From DATGYC01 sp035298385 (lineage in GTDB: Bacteria; Bacillota; Sulfobacillia; Symbiobacteriales; Symbiobacteriaceae), in the NCBI GenBank assembly GCA_035298385.1, contig DATGYC010000217.1, forward strand, positions 1 to 13,436: a DNA stretch of 13,436 nt. Direction: 5' to 3'. The notes beneath the pieces are model-generated. The model searched no databases. It was not told where the DNA came from and was given only the letters and a program-made list of their open reading frames with translations. This document shows positions 1 to 6,687 of the stretch, in pieces; within the stretch, counting starts at the first letter, position 1; every line of letters starts with the position of its first letter. The position numbers and the translations under genes are program-made.

Positions 1-42
1 GAGCACCAAAGAAGGGCATACTCCGATCAATTGGCGCAATCT

Positions 43-48
43 GGAGGG
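43..48 (+). promoter_or_regulatory. Ribosome binding site deciding the ATG start at 55
   Basis: GGAGGG lies 6 bases upstream of the ATG at 55. An in-frame TTG at 31 would extend the protein by eight residues, but it would place this Shine-Dalgarno inside the coding region, so the ATG is preferred. The 42 bases before it hold no recognisable gene. Confidence 0.7.
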
Positions 49-54
49 AGTCCC

Positions 55-2607
55 ATGTCCCGAAACCGTGCCCTGCTCCTCGCAGCGGTCGCCCTTGCCA
101 CCGCCTGCTTCGCGTGGGCCCTCGTTGGCTCACCCGCCGCCCCCATTCCTGTGATTGTGGGCGCCCTCGCTTCCGTGATCGCTGGACTCCTGGCTGACCG
201 CCTGGGTGGCCGCCTGGTCCTGACCGGCATCCTGGGCGCCACCGCCCTGGTCCTGCTGGTGCTGGGCGTGACCGGGATCGGCGGGCCGCTCCTCGGGGTG
301 GCCGCTGGCGCCGTCCCCGCCGGGGTCCCCTTCCTCGCCCGCTGGTTCCGCCCCGAACAGACCGGCCTGGTCCTGGGGCTCTACTGCCTCGGCACGCTGG
401 GGATCGGCGTCGCCTTCCTAGCCGGACCGACCTTCACGGCGGCACTCGCACCGACCCTGCTCTGGCTGGGCGCCGCTCTCCTCGCCTTGATGGTGGCGGC
501 CCTCTTCTACCTGGGCGCCGGGGAGGTGCCGTGGGCCCGGAATCCCGGTCAGTCCAAGCCGGAACTGCTCCTGCAGCCGATCACCCTGCTCCTCACGCTC
601 TGGTACATGATCGCCTTCGGCTCCTACCTCGCCTTCGGCCTCTACCTGCCGACGCTCCACCGCGAGGTCTATGGGGTGGAGGCCAACGGCCTGCCGGGGC
701 TCTTCCTCCTGCTCGGCGTACTGGCCCGCCCCGTTGGCGGCTGGCTGGCCGATCGACTCGATGGGCGCCGTGCCCTGACCGTCAGCCTCCTCGGCGTGGG
801 CGGGCTAGCGACGCTGCTGACGCTGCATCTGACGGAAGGGCCGTTCAAGGCCGTCCTCTGCCTGCTCGCCATCGCCTTCGGCCTGGGCAGTGGCGCTGTC
901 TTCCAGCAGATCCCGGTCTACTTCGCCGGTCAGACCGGATTGGCGGCAGGTCTGATTAGCGGGGTGGGCTTTCTGGGTGCGCTCGTACCAACCTTCCTGA
1001 TGGCGCCCCTGCGGGACCGGCTCGGCTCCTACACCCCCGCCTTCGCCCTCTTAGCTGCCGTGGCCTTCGCCAGTTGCTTCCTCCTCCCCCTGATCGGCCA
1101 GCGGCGCGTCCCCTGGCAGCCGCTCAAGGAGCAAGCGGGACTGCAGCGCCTGGAGCGACTCTTCGTCAGTCGGGCCTCGATGAACACCTTCCTGCTCCTG
1201 GTGATCCTGGCGGTCATGATCTATATCGGCTCGATGGCCTTCGTCCACCTGGACCCAATGCTCTACGGCTACGGCGTCGGCACGATCGTCGCCCTGGTCG
1301 GCCTGACCTGGCGGATGACGGCCTGGGCGATGCGCCCCGCCACCCGTACCCTGGCCCGCCGGATGCGGGAGCGCCTCTGGCGGCGGGTCCTTGTCAAGGT
1401 CGGCGTCAGGAGCCCGATCCCCGAGGGCGTCGGTCGCTGGTACGAGGGGCGCCGTCATCCCGGGGGCAACATCGAGGCGGGCGACCGCTTGCTGCGCGGT
1501 GGCGCCTATCCGACCACCGACAAGGCAGCGGATCCTAGCTACAAGGCGGCTGTCGCCGAAGGGCGGGTCTCGCCCGAGCGGATGCGGGCGGAGTCGCCGC
1601 ACGTCAAGAAGGCGAAGGAGCCCGGGGTCAAGCGAGAAGGCTCCCCAGCGACGGGCTCCAGACTGCCGGACTCCTCGCACTTCCACCCAGCGAATCCGCC
1701 GGATCCGGATGGGGTAGTTACGAACCCGGGTAAGCCGGGGCGCCCGGGCATCTGGGTCGCCATCACCGCCACCTTCTGGAACATCCTGCTCAACCGCTTC
1801 ATCATCCGCCGCTCGGTCTGGCGGGGGGTGCAGCACATGTTCCTGATGTGGGGGATCCTGATCTCCTTTGCGATCACGATCCCGCTGACCTTTGGCTGGA
1901 TGCACTTTGAGGCCGTCAATGAGCACACTTATACGGTCGTGGCAATGGGGATCCCGGTCGTCACCATGCCGGTCCACGGCATCCTGGCCGGACTGGTCTA
2001 CCACGGGCTAACCACGGGGGCGGTCCTGACGCTGATCGGCGGCTCGATGATGCTCCTGCGGCGCCTGGTCGACAAGGATGCCAAGGTGGACCAGCGGGTG
2101 AACTATGACCTCTTCCCGCTCTACCTGATCATGGCGGTGACCGTGACGGGCCTGGCCCTGACGATCAGCCACATGTGGGCGGAGGGCTGGGCCTACCCGG
2201 TCATCTCGATCATCCACCAGATCACGGTCGTCTTCCTGCTGCTCTACCTGCCCTTCGGCAAGCTCTTCCATATCCCGATGCGGGCGCTCTCCGTAGCGGC
2301 GGACGTCTACCACGAGGTGGGCGCCCACGAGGGCCTCCTCCACTGCGCCCGCTGCCAGAAGGCCTACGCTGTGGCGAGCCAGGTGCGGGATGTGGTCAAC
2401 GTCCTAGCCGAGTCCGGCCTCTCGCTAAAGGCGCCCGATGGCGAGACCTACCTAGCGGAGTACTGCCCCCAGTGCCGGCGTGTGTTACGAGCGTTGATCT
2501 ATAGTCGGCGCGAGTTACGGCCCGAGGAGAGAGGCTCCGCGGCCCCGCTCTTTGCTCCGGCTGGTCGTACCCTGGGGACTGAAGAAGGGGCGCCCCTGGG
2601 GATGTAA
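55..2607 (+). CDS. MFS nitrate/nitrite-porter-like transporter fused to NarI-like cytochrome b with Cys4 tail
   Basis: An 850-residue membrane protein of unusual make-up. Residues 1-350 look like a NarK/NasA-type major facilitator transporter, with two loop motifs of the GGxLADRxxGR type (about 43-53 and 228-239) and an ARWFRPEQTG segment at 95-104. The first extracytoplasmic loop is very short. Residues 377-425 add two membrane helices. Residues 430-565 form a basic, Pro/Gly-rich soluble linker. Residues 566-745 resemble the NarI/DsrM-type b-heme subunit that passes electrons from quinol. Candidate heme histidines are H594, H641, H650, H706, H721 and H739. Residues 764-807 carry CxxC...CxxC (C764, C767, C804, C807), which could bind zinc or iron. 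The reading frame is continuous, so this is a true in-frame fusion, not a frameshift. The inferred role is nitrate import or nitrate/nitrite exchange combined with quinol oxidation for the reductase downstream. The substrate is inferred from context only. Confidence 0.8.
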   Translation: MSRNRALLLAAVALATACFAWALVGSPAAPIPVIVGALASVIAGLLADRLGGRLVLTGILGATALVLLVLGVTGIGGPLLGVAAGAVPAGVPFLARWFRPEQTGLVLGLYCLGTLGIGVAFLAGPTFTAALAPTLLWLGAALLALMVAALFYLGAGEVPWARNPGQSKPELLLQPITLLLTLWYMIAFGSYLAFGLYLPTLHREVYGVEANGLPGLFLLLGVLARPVGGWLADRLDGRRALTVSLLGVGGLATLLTLHLTEGPFKAVLCLLAIAFGLGSGAVFQQIPVYFAGQTGLAAGLISGVGFLGALVPTFLMAPLRDRLGSYTPAFALLAAVAFASCFLLPLIGQRRVPWQPLKEQAGLQRLERLFVSRASMNTFLLLVILAVMIYIGSMAFVHLDPMLYGYGVGTIVALVGLTWRMTAWAMRPATRTLARRMRERLWRRVLVKVGVRSPIPEGVGRWYEGRRHPGGNIEAGDRLLRGGAYPTTDKAADPSYKAAVAEGRVSPERMRAESPHVKKAKEPGVKREGSPATGSRLPDSSHFHPANPPDPDGVVTNPGKPGRPGIWVAITATFWNILLNRFIIRRSVWRGVQHMFLMWGILISFAITIPLTFGWMHFEAVNEHTYTVVAMGIPVVTMPVHGILAGLVYHGLTTGAVLTLIGGSMMLLRRLVDKDAKVDQRVNYDLFPLYLIMAVTVTGLALTISHMWAEGWAYPVISIIHQITVVFLLLYLPFGKLFHIPMRALSVAADVYHEVGAHEGLLHCARCQKAYAVASQVRDVVNVLAESGLSLKAPDGETYLAEYCPQCRRVLRALIYSRRELRPEERGSAAPLFAPAGRTLGTEEGAPLGM

Positions 2608-2858
2608 GGGGTGGGATTGGGGAATGGTGGTGTAGTAGTTCTTTTATTTTTGGGATTATGGGGATTATGGGGATGACTAGGTGTGGGGGGCTAGATGGGG
2701 CACTTCAAGGTGAAGGGGTCTGTCTTCACACAGAGCCCCCTCCGCAAGAGCCCCCACGAAAGATCAAAAGCTAGTCCCCCACACCAGGTAATCCCCCTAA
2801 TCCCCAAAATCCCCGTAAAAAAAAGACCAGCTACACCACACCCCCAACGACTCCCCCC
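2608..2858. repeat. Long imperfect inverted repeat filling the gap after the transporter gene
   Basis: The left arm (2608-2694) and right arm (2771-2858) are reverse complements at roughly four-fifths of positions by hand alignment, starting one base after the transporter stop codon. The inner ends share CTAG followed by a C-run and ACACC. The middle carries a GGGGATTAT-type tandem unit on the left and its complement on the right. The outer parts share the complement of GGTGTAG. The 76-base centre contains a smaller hairpin. As RNA it could fold into one very long hairpin, serving as a terminator, attenuator or mRNA stabiliser between the first gene and the reductase genes. It could also be a MITE-like or dispersed genomic repeat. 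No flanking target duplication was evident, and no promoter was recognised in it. Confidence 0.75.
2714..2741 (+). other. Hairpin in the centre of the long inverted repeat
   Basis: AGGGGTCTGT pairs with ACAGAGCCCCCT across a six-base loop (CTTCAC), with a bulged G and a spare C in the right arm. It crowns the larger palindrome. It has no T-run after it, so it is not a standard intrinsic terminator. Its function is unknown. Confidence 0.5.
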
Positions 2859-2877
2859 CATCCACAACCAAACAAAC

Positions 2878-2883
2878 AGGAGG
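2878..2883 (+). promoter_or_regulatory. Ribosome binding site supporting a TTG start at 2892
   Basis: A perfect AGGAGG lies 8 bases before TTG at 2892. The first in-frame ATG, at 2922, would be 38 bases from it. This spacing makes the rare TTG start the better choice. Confidence 0.75.
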
Positions 2884-2891
2884 CCCCACAT

Positions 2892-5156
2892 TTGGCGACC
2901 TTGGACCCACGTGTAGACCCAATGGCTGGGATCCTCCCCGCCACCCACCATCCCATCGCCAACCCCCTGGACCGACCGGACGAGCGTCTCACCGCCACCC
3001 ACTGCTGCTTCTGCGGCATGCAGTGCGGCATGCTCCTGCGGACCAGCGAGACCACCGGCCGGGTCGTCGGCGTTGAGCCCCGCTATGACTGGCCCACCAA
3101 TGAAGGCCGCCTCTGCCCCAAGGGCGTGATGGCCTATACCCAGGTCAACCATCCCGACCGCCTGATCAACCCCCTCATCCGGCAGGGCGGCGAACTCGTC
3201 GAGACCGACTGGGAGACCGCCCTCACCACCGTCGTGGAGGGCCTCCAGCGGGTCCAACAGCAGCACGGCAAGGACGCCGTCGCCGTCTACTCCGGCTCCT
3301 CCCTCACCAATGAGAAGGCCTACCTCGCCGGCAAGTTCGCCCGCCTCGCCCTCGGCACCCGCCACATCGACTACAACGGGCGCCTCTGCATGTCCAGCGC
3401 CGGCGTCGCCTACAACAAGGCCTTCGGCATCGACCGGCCCGGCTGCTCCTTCAAGGACGTCATGGAGACCGATCTCCTCCTCGTCTGCGGCTCCAACACC
3501 CCCGAGTGCCACCCGACTGGGATCGTCTACCTCTGGAAGGCGCTCGACCGGGGCGCCCGCCTGATCGTCGTCGATCCCCGTGAGACCCACATCGCCCGCG
3601 CCGCTCATCTCCACCTGAAGATCCGCCCCGCCACCGACGCCGCCCTCTACAACGCCCTCCTCTATCAACTGATCAAGGAAGACCTGATCAAGGAAGAGTT
3701 CATCAAGGCCCGTACCGTCGACTGGGCAAAGACCAAGGAGGCGGCCCTGCAGATGCCGCCCGGCCTCGCTGCCGAGATCTGCGGGGTCGACGAGACGGCG
3801 ATCATCCAGGCCGCCCGCTGGTACGGTCGGGCCGCGAAGGCCGTCACCCTGCACGCCCGCGGCATCGAGCATCACGCCCAGGGCACCGAGAACGTCCTCT
3901 GCCTGATCAACCTCGCCCTCGCCACCGGCAACGTCGGTCGGCCCGGCGCTGGTGTGGCGACGCTGACCGGACAGGGGAACGGCCAGGGCGGGCGCGAGGT
4001 TGGCCAGAAGGCGGACCAGCTCCCCGGCTACCGCAAGATCTATGACCCCGCCGCCCGCGCCCACATGGCCAAGGTCTGGGGCATCGATGAGTCCCTGATC
4101 CCGCAGGCAGGCTACAGCGCCGTTGAGCAGTTCGATGCGATCGACAAGGGCGAGATCCGCGGCCTCTACCTCCTCTGCTCCAACCCCCTCGTCTCCCTCC
4201 CCTCGATCAACTTCATGACCGATGCGATCAAGAAGCTCGACTTCTTCGTCGCCTGCGACTTCTTCCTCTCAGAGACCGCCCAGTACGCCGACGTCGTCCT
4301 GCCCGTCACCGTCTGGGCCGAGGATGAGGGCACGACGACCAATACCGAGGGGCGCGTCATCAAGTACAACAAGGCGGCCCAGCCGCCCGCCAACGTGCCG
4401 ACCGACTGGCAGATCATGTGCGAGATCGCCCGCCGGCTCGGCAAGGGCGAACTCTTCCCCTTCACCGAGCCCAGGCAGATCTTCGATGAGCTGCGCGAGG
4501 CTAGCCGGGGCGGTATCTCGGACTACTACGGGATCACCTACGAGAAGATCGAGGCGCAGAAGGGCGTCTTCTGGCCCTGCCCGACCCTCGATCATCCCGG
4601 CACCCCCATCCTCTTCGAGGAGCGCTTCTACCATCCGGATGGCCTCGCCCGCTTCCACCCGGTGATCTTCGCAGGGGTCCCGGAGGAGCCGGGGGGCGAC
4701 TACCCGCTGCGCTACACGACCGGGCGGGTCGTCTACCACTACCTCTCGGGGAACCAGACACGGCGGATCCCGCTCCTGCGGGACCTGGCGCCCGATCCCT
4801 ACTGCGAGATCCATCCGGTGACGGCCAAGCAGTATGGCATCAAGCCGGGCGACTGGGTCCGCGTCTCCTCCCGGCGCGGCTCGATCGTGCTGCGGGCCGA
4901 GATCACGGCGATCACCCGAACGGACACGGTCTTCATCCCCTATCACTGGGGTGGGGATCTCGCCGCCAACCTGCTGACGCTGCCCAAGCTCGACCCCTAC
5001 TCCAAGATGCCGGAGCTCAAATCGGCGGCGGTCCGGATCGAGAAGAGCGATCCGCCCGACGAACCGGCGCTCAAGGTCACCCACTTCAAGCACAGCAACA
5101 CAACAGAGACCCCCTTCCAGGGGAGCGACAGAGCGGGAGGTACGACTCATGCCTAA
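2892..5156 (+). CDS. Nas/NarB-type molybdopterin nitrate reductase, catalytic subunit
   Basis: A 754-residue bis-MGD oxidoreductase that probably reduces nitrate to nitrite in the cytoplasm. The N-terminal [4Fe-4S] site is C38-x2-C41-x3-C45-x29-C75, followed by PKG with the electron-relay lysine K77. The segment GRLCMSSAGVAY at 163-174 supplies C166, the expected Mo-ligating cysteine of the Nap/Nas group. GQGNGQGGREVGQ near 360-375 is characteristic of assimilatory nitrate reductases. The molybdopterin-binding C-terminal domain runs from about 606 to 720. There is no twin-arginine signal, and no extra C-terminal [2Fe-2S] domain like that of enterobacterial NasA, so length and layout are closest to NarB/NasC. 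It overlaps the next gene by 8 bases, implying translational coupling. Formate dehydrogenases belong to the same superfamily. The Nas-like motifs and the upstream porter favour nitrate, but the substrate is not proven. Confidence 0.85.
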   Translation: MATLDPRVDPMAGILPATHHPIANPLDRPDERLTATHCCFCGMQCGMLLRTSETTGRVVGVEPRYDWPTNEGRLCPKGVMAYTQVNHPDRLINPLIRQGGELVETDWETALTTVVEGLQRVQQQHGKDAVAVYSGSSLTNEKAYLAGKFARLALGTRHIDYNGRLCMSSAGVAYNKAFGIDRPGCSFKDVMETDLLLVCGSNTPECHPTGIVYLWKALDRGARLIVVDPRETHIARAAHLHLKIRPATDAALYNALLYQLIKEDLIKEEFIKARTVDWAKTKEAALQMPPGLAAEICGVDETAIIQAARWYGRAAKAVTLHARGIEHHAQGTENVLCLINLALATGNVGRPGAGVATLTGQGNGQGGREVGQKADQLPGYRKIYDPAARAHMAKVWGIDESLIPQAGYSAVEQFDAIDKGEIRGLYLLCSNPLVSLPSINFMTDAIKKLDFFVACDFFLSETAQYADVVLPVTVWAEDEGTTTNTEGRVIKYNKAAQPPANVPTDWQIMCEIARRLGKGELFPFTEPRQIFDELREASRGGISDYYGITYEKIEAQKGVFWPCPTLDHPGTPILFEERFYHPDGLARFHPVIFAGVPEEPGGDYPLRYTTGRVVYHYLSGNQTRRIPLLRDLAPDPYCEIHPVTAKQYGIKPGDWVRVSSRRGSIVLRAEITAITRTDTVFIPYHWGGDLAANLLTLPKLDPYSKMPELKSAAVRIEKSDPPDEPALKVTHFKHSNTTETPFQGSDRAGGTTHA

Positions 5157-5901
5157 AGCGATGGTGATCGACTACGCCCGTTGCATCGGCTGCCACGCCT
5201 GCGAGGCCGGTTGCCGGGAGTGTGGCGATCACGGTCAGATCGGGCGAGCCTTCGTCGATATCATCCGGCCCGACGAGTCGATCCAGACCGCCCCGATCAT
5301 CTGCATGCACTGCAAGGACCCGGCCTGCGCCCGCTCCTGCCCGACACAGGCGATCCCGGTGGCGCCGGACGGCACCGTCCTCTCGGCGATGAAGGAGCGC
5401 TGCGTCGCCTGCGCCAACTGCACCTACGCCTGCCCCTTCGGTATCCCGATGATCGACAACAACGCCAAGATGATGGTCAAGTGCGACATGTGCTTTGAGC
5501 GAACCACGCACAACCTCGCACCGATGTGCGCCTCCGTCTGCCCGACGCAGGCGATCAAGTTCATCTCGATCGAGGAGGAGGCCCCCTACCTGACCGGGCG
5601 CCGGTTGGAGAACCGCTTCCAGTTCGGTGACTCGGTCATCGAGACGAATACATATGTAGCGCTCGGCGCCGACCCCGACTACTTCCGCGGCTCCCACGGC
5701 GGGGCCTACACCGAACTCCCGAACACCGGCCTGCCGCCGCAGATTGGCGGACTGGGCTATCCGGAGTCGACCGGCTTCATCACCCCGGCCTCGCCGAAGG
5801 GCAGCCTAGGCTTCTCGCCCTGGCCCGCTACGGCGGGGGCCGGCAGTGGCCGTGTAGACCCAGCCACCGCCGGGGCTGGATCTGGCAGCGCAGAAAGGTA
5901 A
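5149..5901 (+). CDS. Four-cluster ferredoxin-type electron-transfer subunit (DmsB/NrfC-like)
   Basis: A 250-residue iron-sulfur protein. Sixteen cysteines in the usual CISM pattern (C12, 15, 18, 22; C52, 55, 60, 64; C85, 88, 91, 95; C112, 115, 127, 131) predict four [4Fe-4S] clusters; C25 is additional. Such subunits wire a molybdopterin catalytic subunit to a membrane quinol-oxidising subunit. GGGAGG at 5135-5140 stands 8 bases before the ATG, and the start overlaps the end of the catalytic gene by 8 bases. There is no signal peptide, so it should be cytoplasmic and bound to the catalytic subunit. The last 60 residues leave the family core and become Gly/Ala/Pro-rich, ending in a duplicated nine-residue unit. 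The presence of this subunit beside a Nas-type catalytic protein is uncommon, because assimilatory enzymes normally use ferredoxin or a flavoprotein. Confidence 0.88.
   Translation: MPKAMVIDYARCIGCHACEAGCRECGDHGQIGRAFVDIIRPDESIQTAPIICMHCKDPACARSCPTQAIPVAPDGTVLSAMKERCVACANCTYACPFGIPMIDNNAKMMVKCDMCFERTTHNLAPMCASVCPTQAIKFISIEEEAPYLTGRRLENRFQFGDSVIETNTYVALGADPDYFRGSHGGAYTELPNTGLPPQIGGLGYPESTGFITPASPKGSLGFSPWPATAGAGSGRVDPATAGAGSGSAER
5824..5889 (+). repeat. Duplicated nine-residue unit at the C-terminus of the FeS subunit
   Basis: The peptide PATAGAGSG occurs twice, encoded at 5824-5850 and 5863-5889 and separated by RVDP-type spacer residues. Most codons differ synonymously between the copies. 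The peptide repeat is therefore either old or selected, not a fresh DNA slippage. Confidence 0.8.
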
Positions 5902-5912
5902 GGGAAGCGCCC

Positions 5913-6440
5913 ATGATGAGACAGATCTACCGCCGGATGGTCACCACCATCCATCGCGATGAGGAGCACCGCCTCAACCGGCGGGCCTTCCTGCACCTGA
6001 CCTTCCTCGGCTCGGTCGCCGTCGGCCTCTCGGCCCTGCCCCTGGCGACGCTCGCCCGCTGGGCGCAGCGCTCTGGGCCGAAGTCATCGCCCACATCTGA
6101 GGGCGTCCCGATCGCCAAGGCGGCCGAGATTCCGCCCGGGGAGGCGCGCAACTTCAACTGGCCGACCGCCCATGACCCGGCCGTCCTGGTCCACCTGCCG
6201 GAGGGCAAGTTCGTCGCCTATGACCGCAAGTGCACGCACCTGCAGTGCCCGGTCCTCTGGGACAAGGAGCAGAACCACCTGGTCTGCCCCTGCCACGACG
6301 GCCACTTCGATGCCCGGACAGGCGATGTGATCAGCGGCCCGCCCCAGCGCCCGCTGCCGATGATCGATGTCGAGGAGCGCGAGGGGACGATCTACGCCCT
6401 TGGTCGGCACAATCGAGGAGTGAAGACCGATGCTACCTGA
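5913..6440 (+). CDS. Membrane-anchored Rieske [2Fe-2S] protein
   Basis: A 175-residue protein with a bc-type Rieske fold. The cluster ligands are C107/H109 (CTHLQC box) and C125/H128 (CPCH box), and C112 and C127 are placed to form the stabilising disulfide of high-potential Rieske proteins. Residues 22-47 form a twin-arginine-like signal or anchor, NRRAFLHL followed by a hydrophobic stretch, suggesting Tat export with the cluster domain outside the membrane. It starts 11 bases after the FeS gene. The Shine-Dalgarno (AGGGAAG near 5901-5907) is weaker than elsewhere, and ATG at 5916 is an alternative start. It probably moves electrons between quinol and the complex, but its partner is not shown by sequence. 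It is larger and anchored, unlike the small soluble NirD Rieske subunit of nitrite reductase. Confidence 0.85.
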   Translation: MMRQIYRRMVTTIHRDEEHRLNRRAFLHLTFLGSVAVGLSALPLATLARWAQRSGPKSSPTSEGVPIAKAAEIPPGEARNFNWPTAHDPAVLVHLPEGKFVAYDRKCTHLQCPVLWDKEQNHLVCPCHDGHFDARTGDVISGPPQRPLPMIDVEEREGTIYALGRHNRGVKTDAT

Positions 6441-6645
6441 ATCGCAGCCAAAGGCTGAGCCCCGCCTCTGGCAGTTGATCGCCCTTGGAGGGATCCTAGC
6501 GATCCAGATCGCCCTGCTGCAGATCGCCCTGAACCGACTCGTCTGGGGGTACTACCCGCGGGTCTATGCGCCAGCGGTCTGGGCGCTGGTGCTGAGTGGG
6601 GTCTCTTGGTTGTTGTATAGCTTCGTGGATCGGGAGCAGACGTAA
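6430..6645 (+). CDS. Small two-helix membrane protein, last gene of the reductase operon
   Basis: A 71-residue protein I do not recognise. It has two predicted membrane helices at about 14-34 and 46-66, joined by a short loop with WGYYPRVY, and polar ends. GAGGAG at 6415-6420 lies 9 bases before the ATG, and the gene overlaps the Rieske gene by 11 bases, so it is very likely real and coupled. There are no cysteines or obvious heme ligands. Its position suggests an assembly or anchoring subunit of the Rieske or reductase complex. That is inference from context. Confidence 0.7.
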   Translation: MLPESQPKAEPRLWQLIALGGILAIQIALLQIALNRLVWGYYPRVYAPAVWALVLSGVSWLLYSFVDREQT

Positions 6646-6653
6646 AGGGAAGA

Positions 6654-6679
6654 GCCCTGCGCCTTTGTTCGCGCAGGGC
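6654..6679. terminator. Bidirectional intrinsic terminator between convergent genes
   Basis: A perfect 9-bp stem, GCCCTGCGC with GCGCAGGGC, encloses an eight-base loop. It is followed by a modest T-rich tract on the plus strand (CTTGTTAT) and TCTTCCCTTT on the minus strand. It sits 8 bases after the small membrane gene and 8 bases from the stop of the minus-strand lipoprotein gene, so it can serve both. Confidence 0.85.
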
Positions 6680-6687
6680 CCTTGTTA

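Noticed and set aside
1051..2004. 317-codon minus-strand open frame inside the fusion gene
   Set aside because: Composition is Arg/Asp/Gly/His-rich without domains, as expected for an antisense frame of a GC-rich gene.
2714..2741. ANTAR-type antitermination hairpin, as known upstream of some nitrate-assimilation genes
   Set aside because: The loop is CTTCAC, which lacks the expected A1/G4 loop residues, and no second matching hairpin or terminator with a T-run follows.
2695..2916. 73-codon plus-strand open frame inside the palindrome
   Set aside because: It consists of the C-rich palindrome translated, has no ribosome binding site and overlaps the reductase start.
2691..4064. 457-codon minus-strand open frame opposite the reductase gene
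   Set aside because: It is a high-GC shadow of the catalytic gene: it shows no family features and Gly/Asp/Val-rich composition, and the plus strand has an unmistakable conserved protein.
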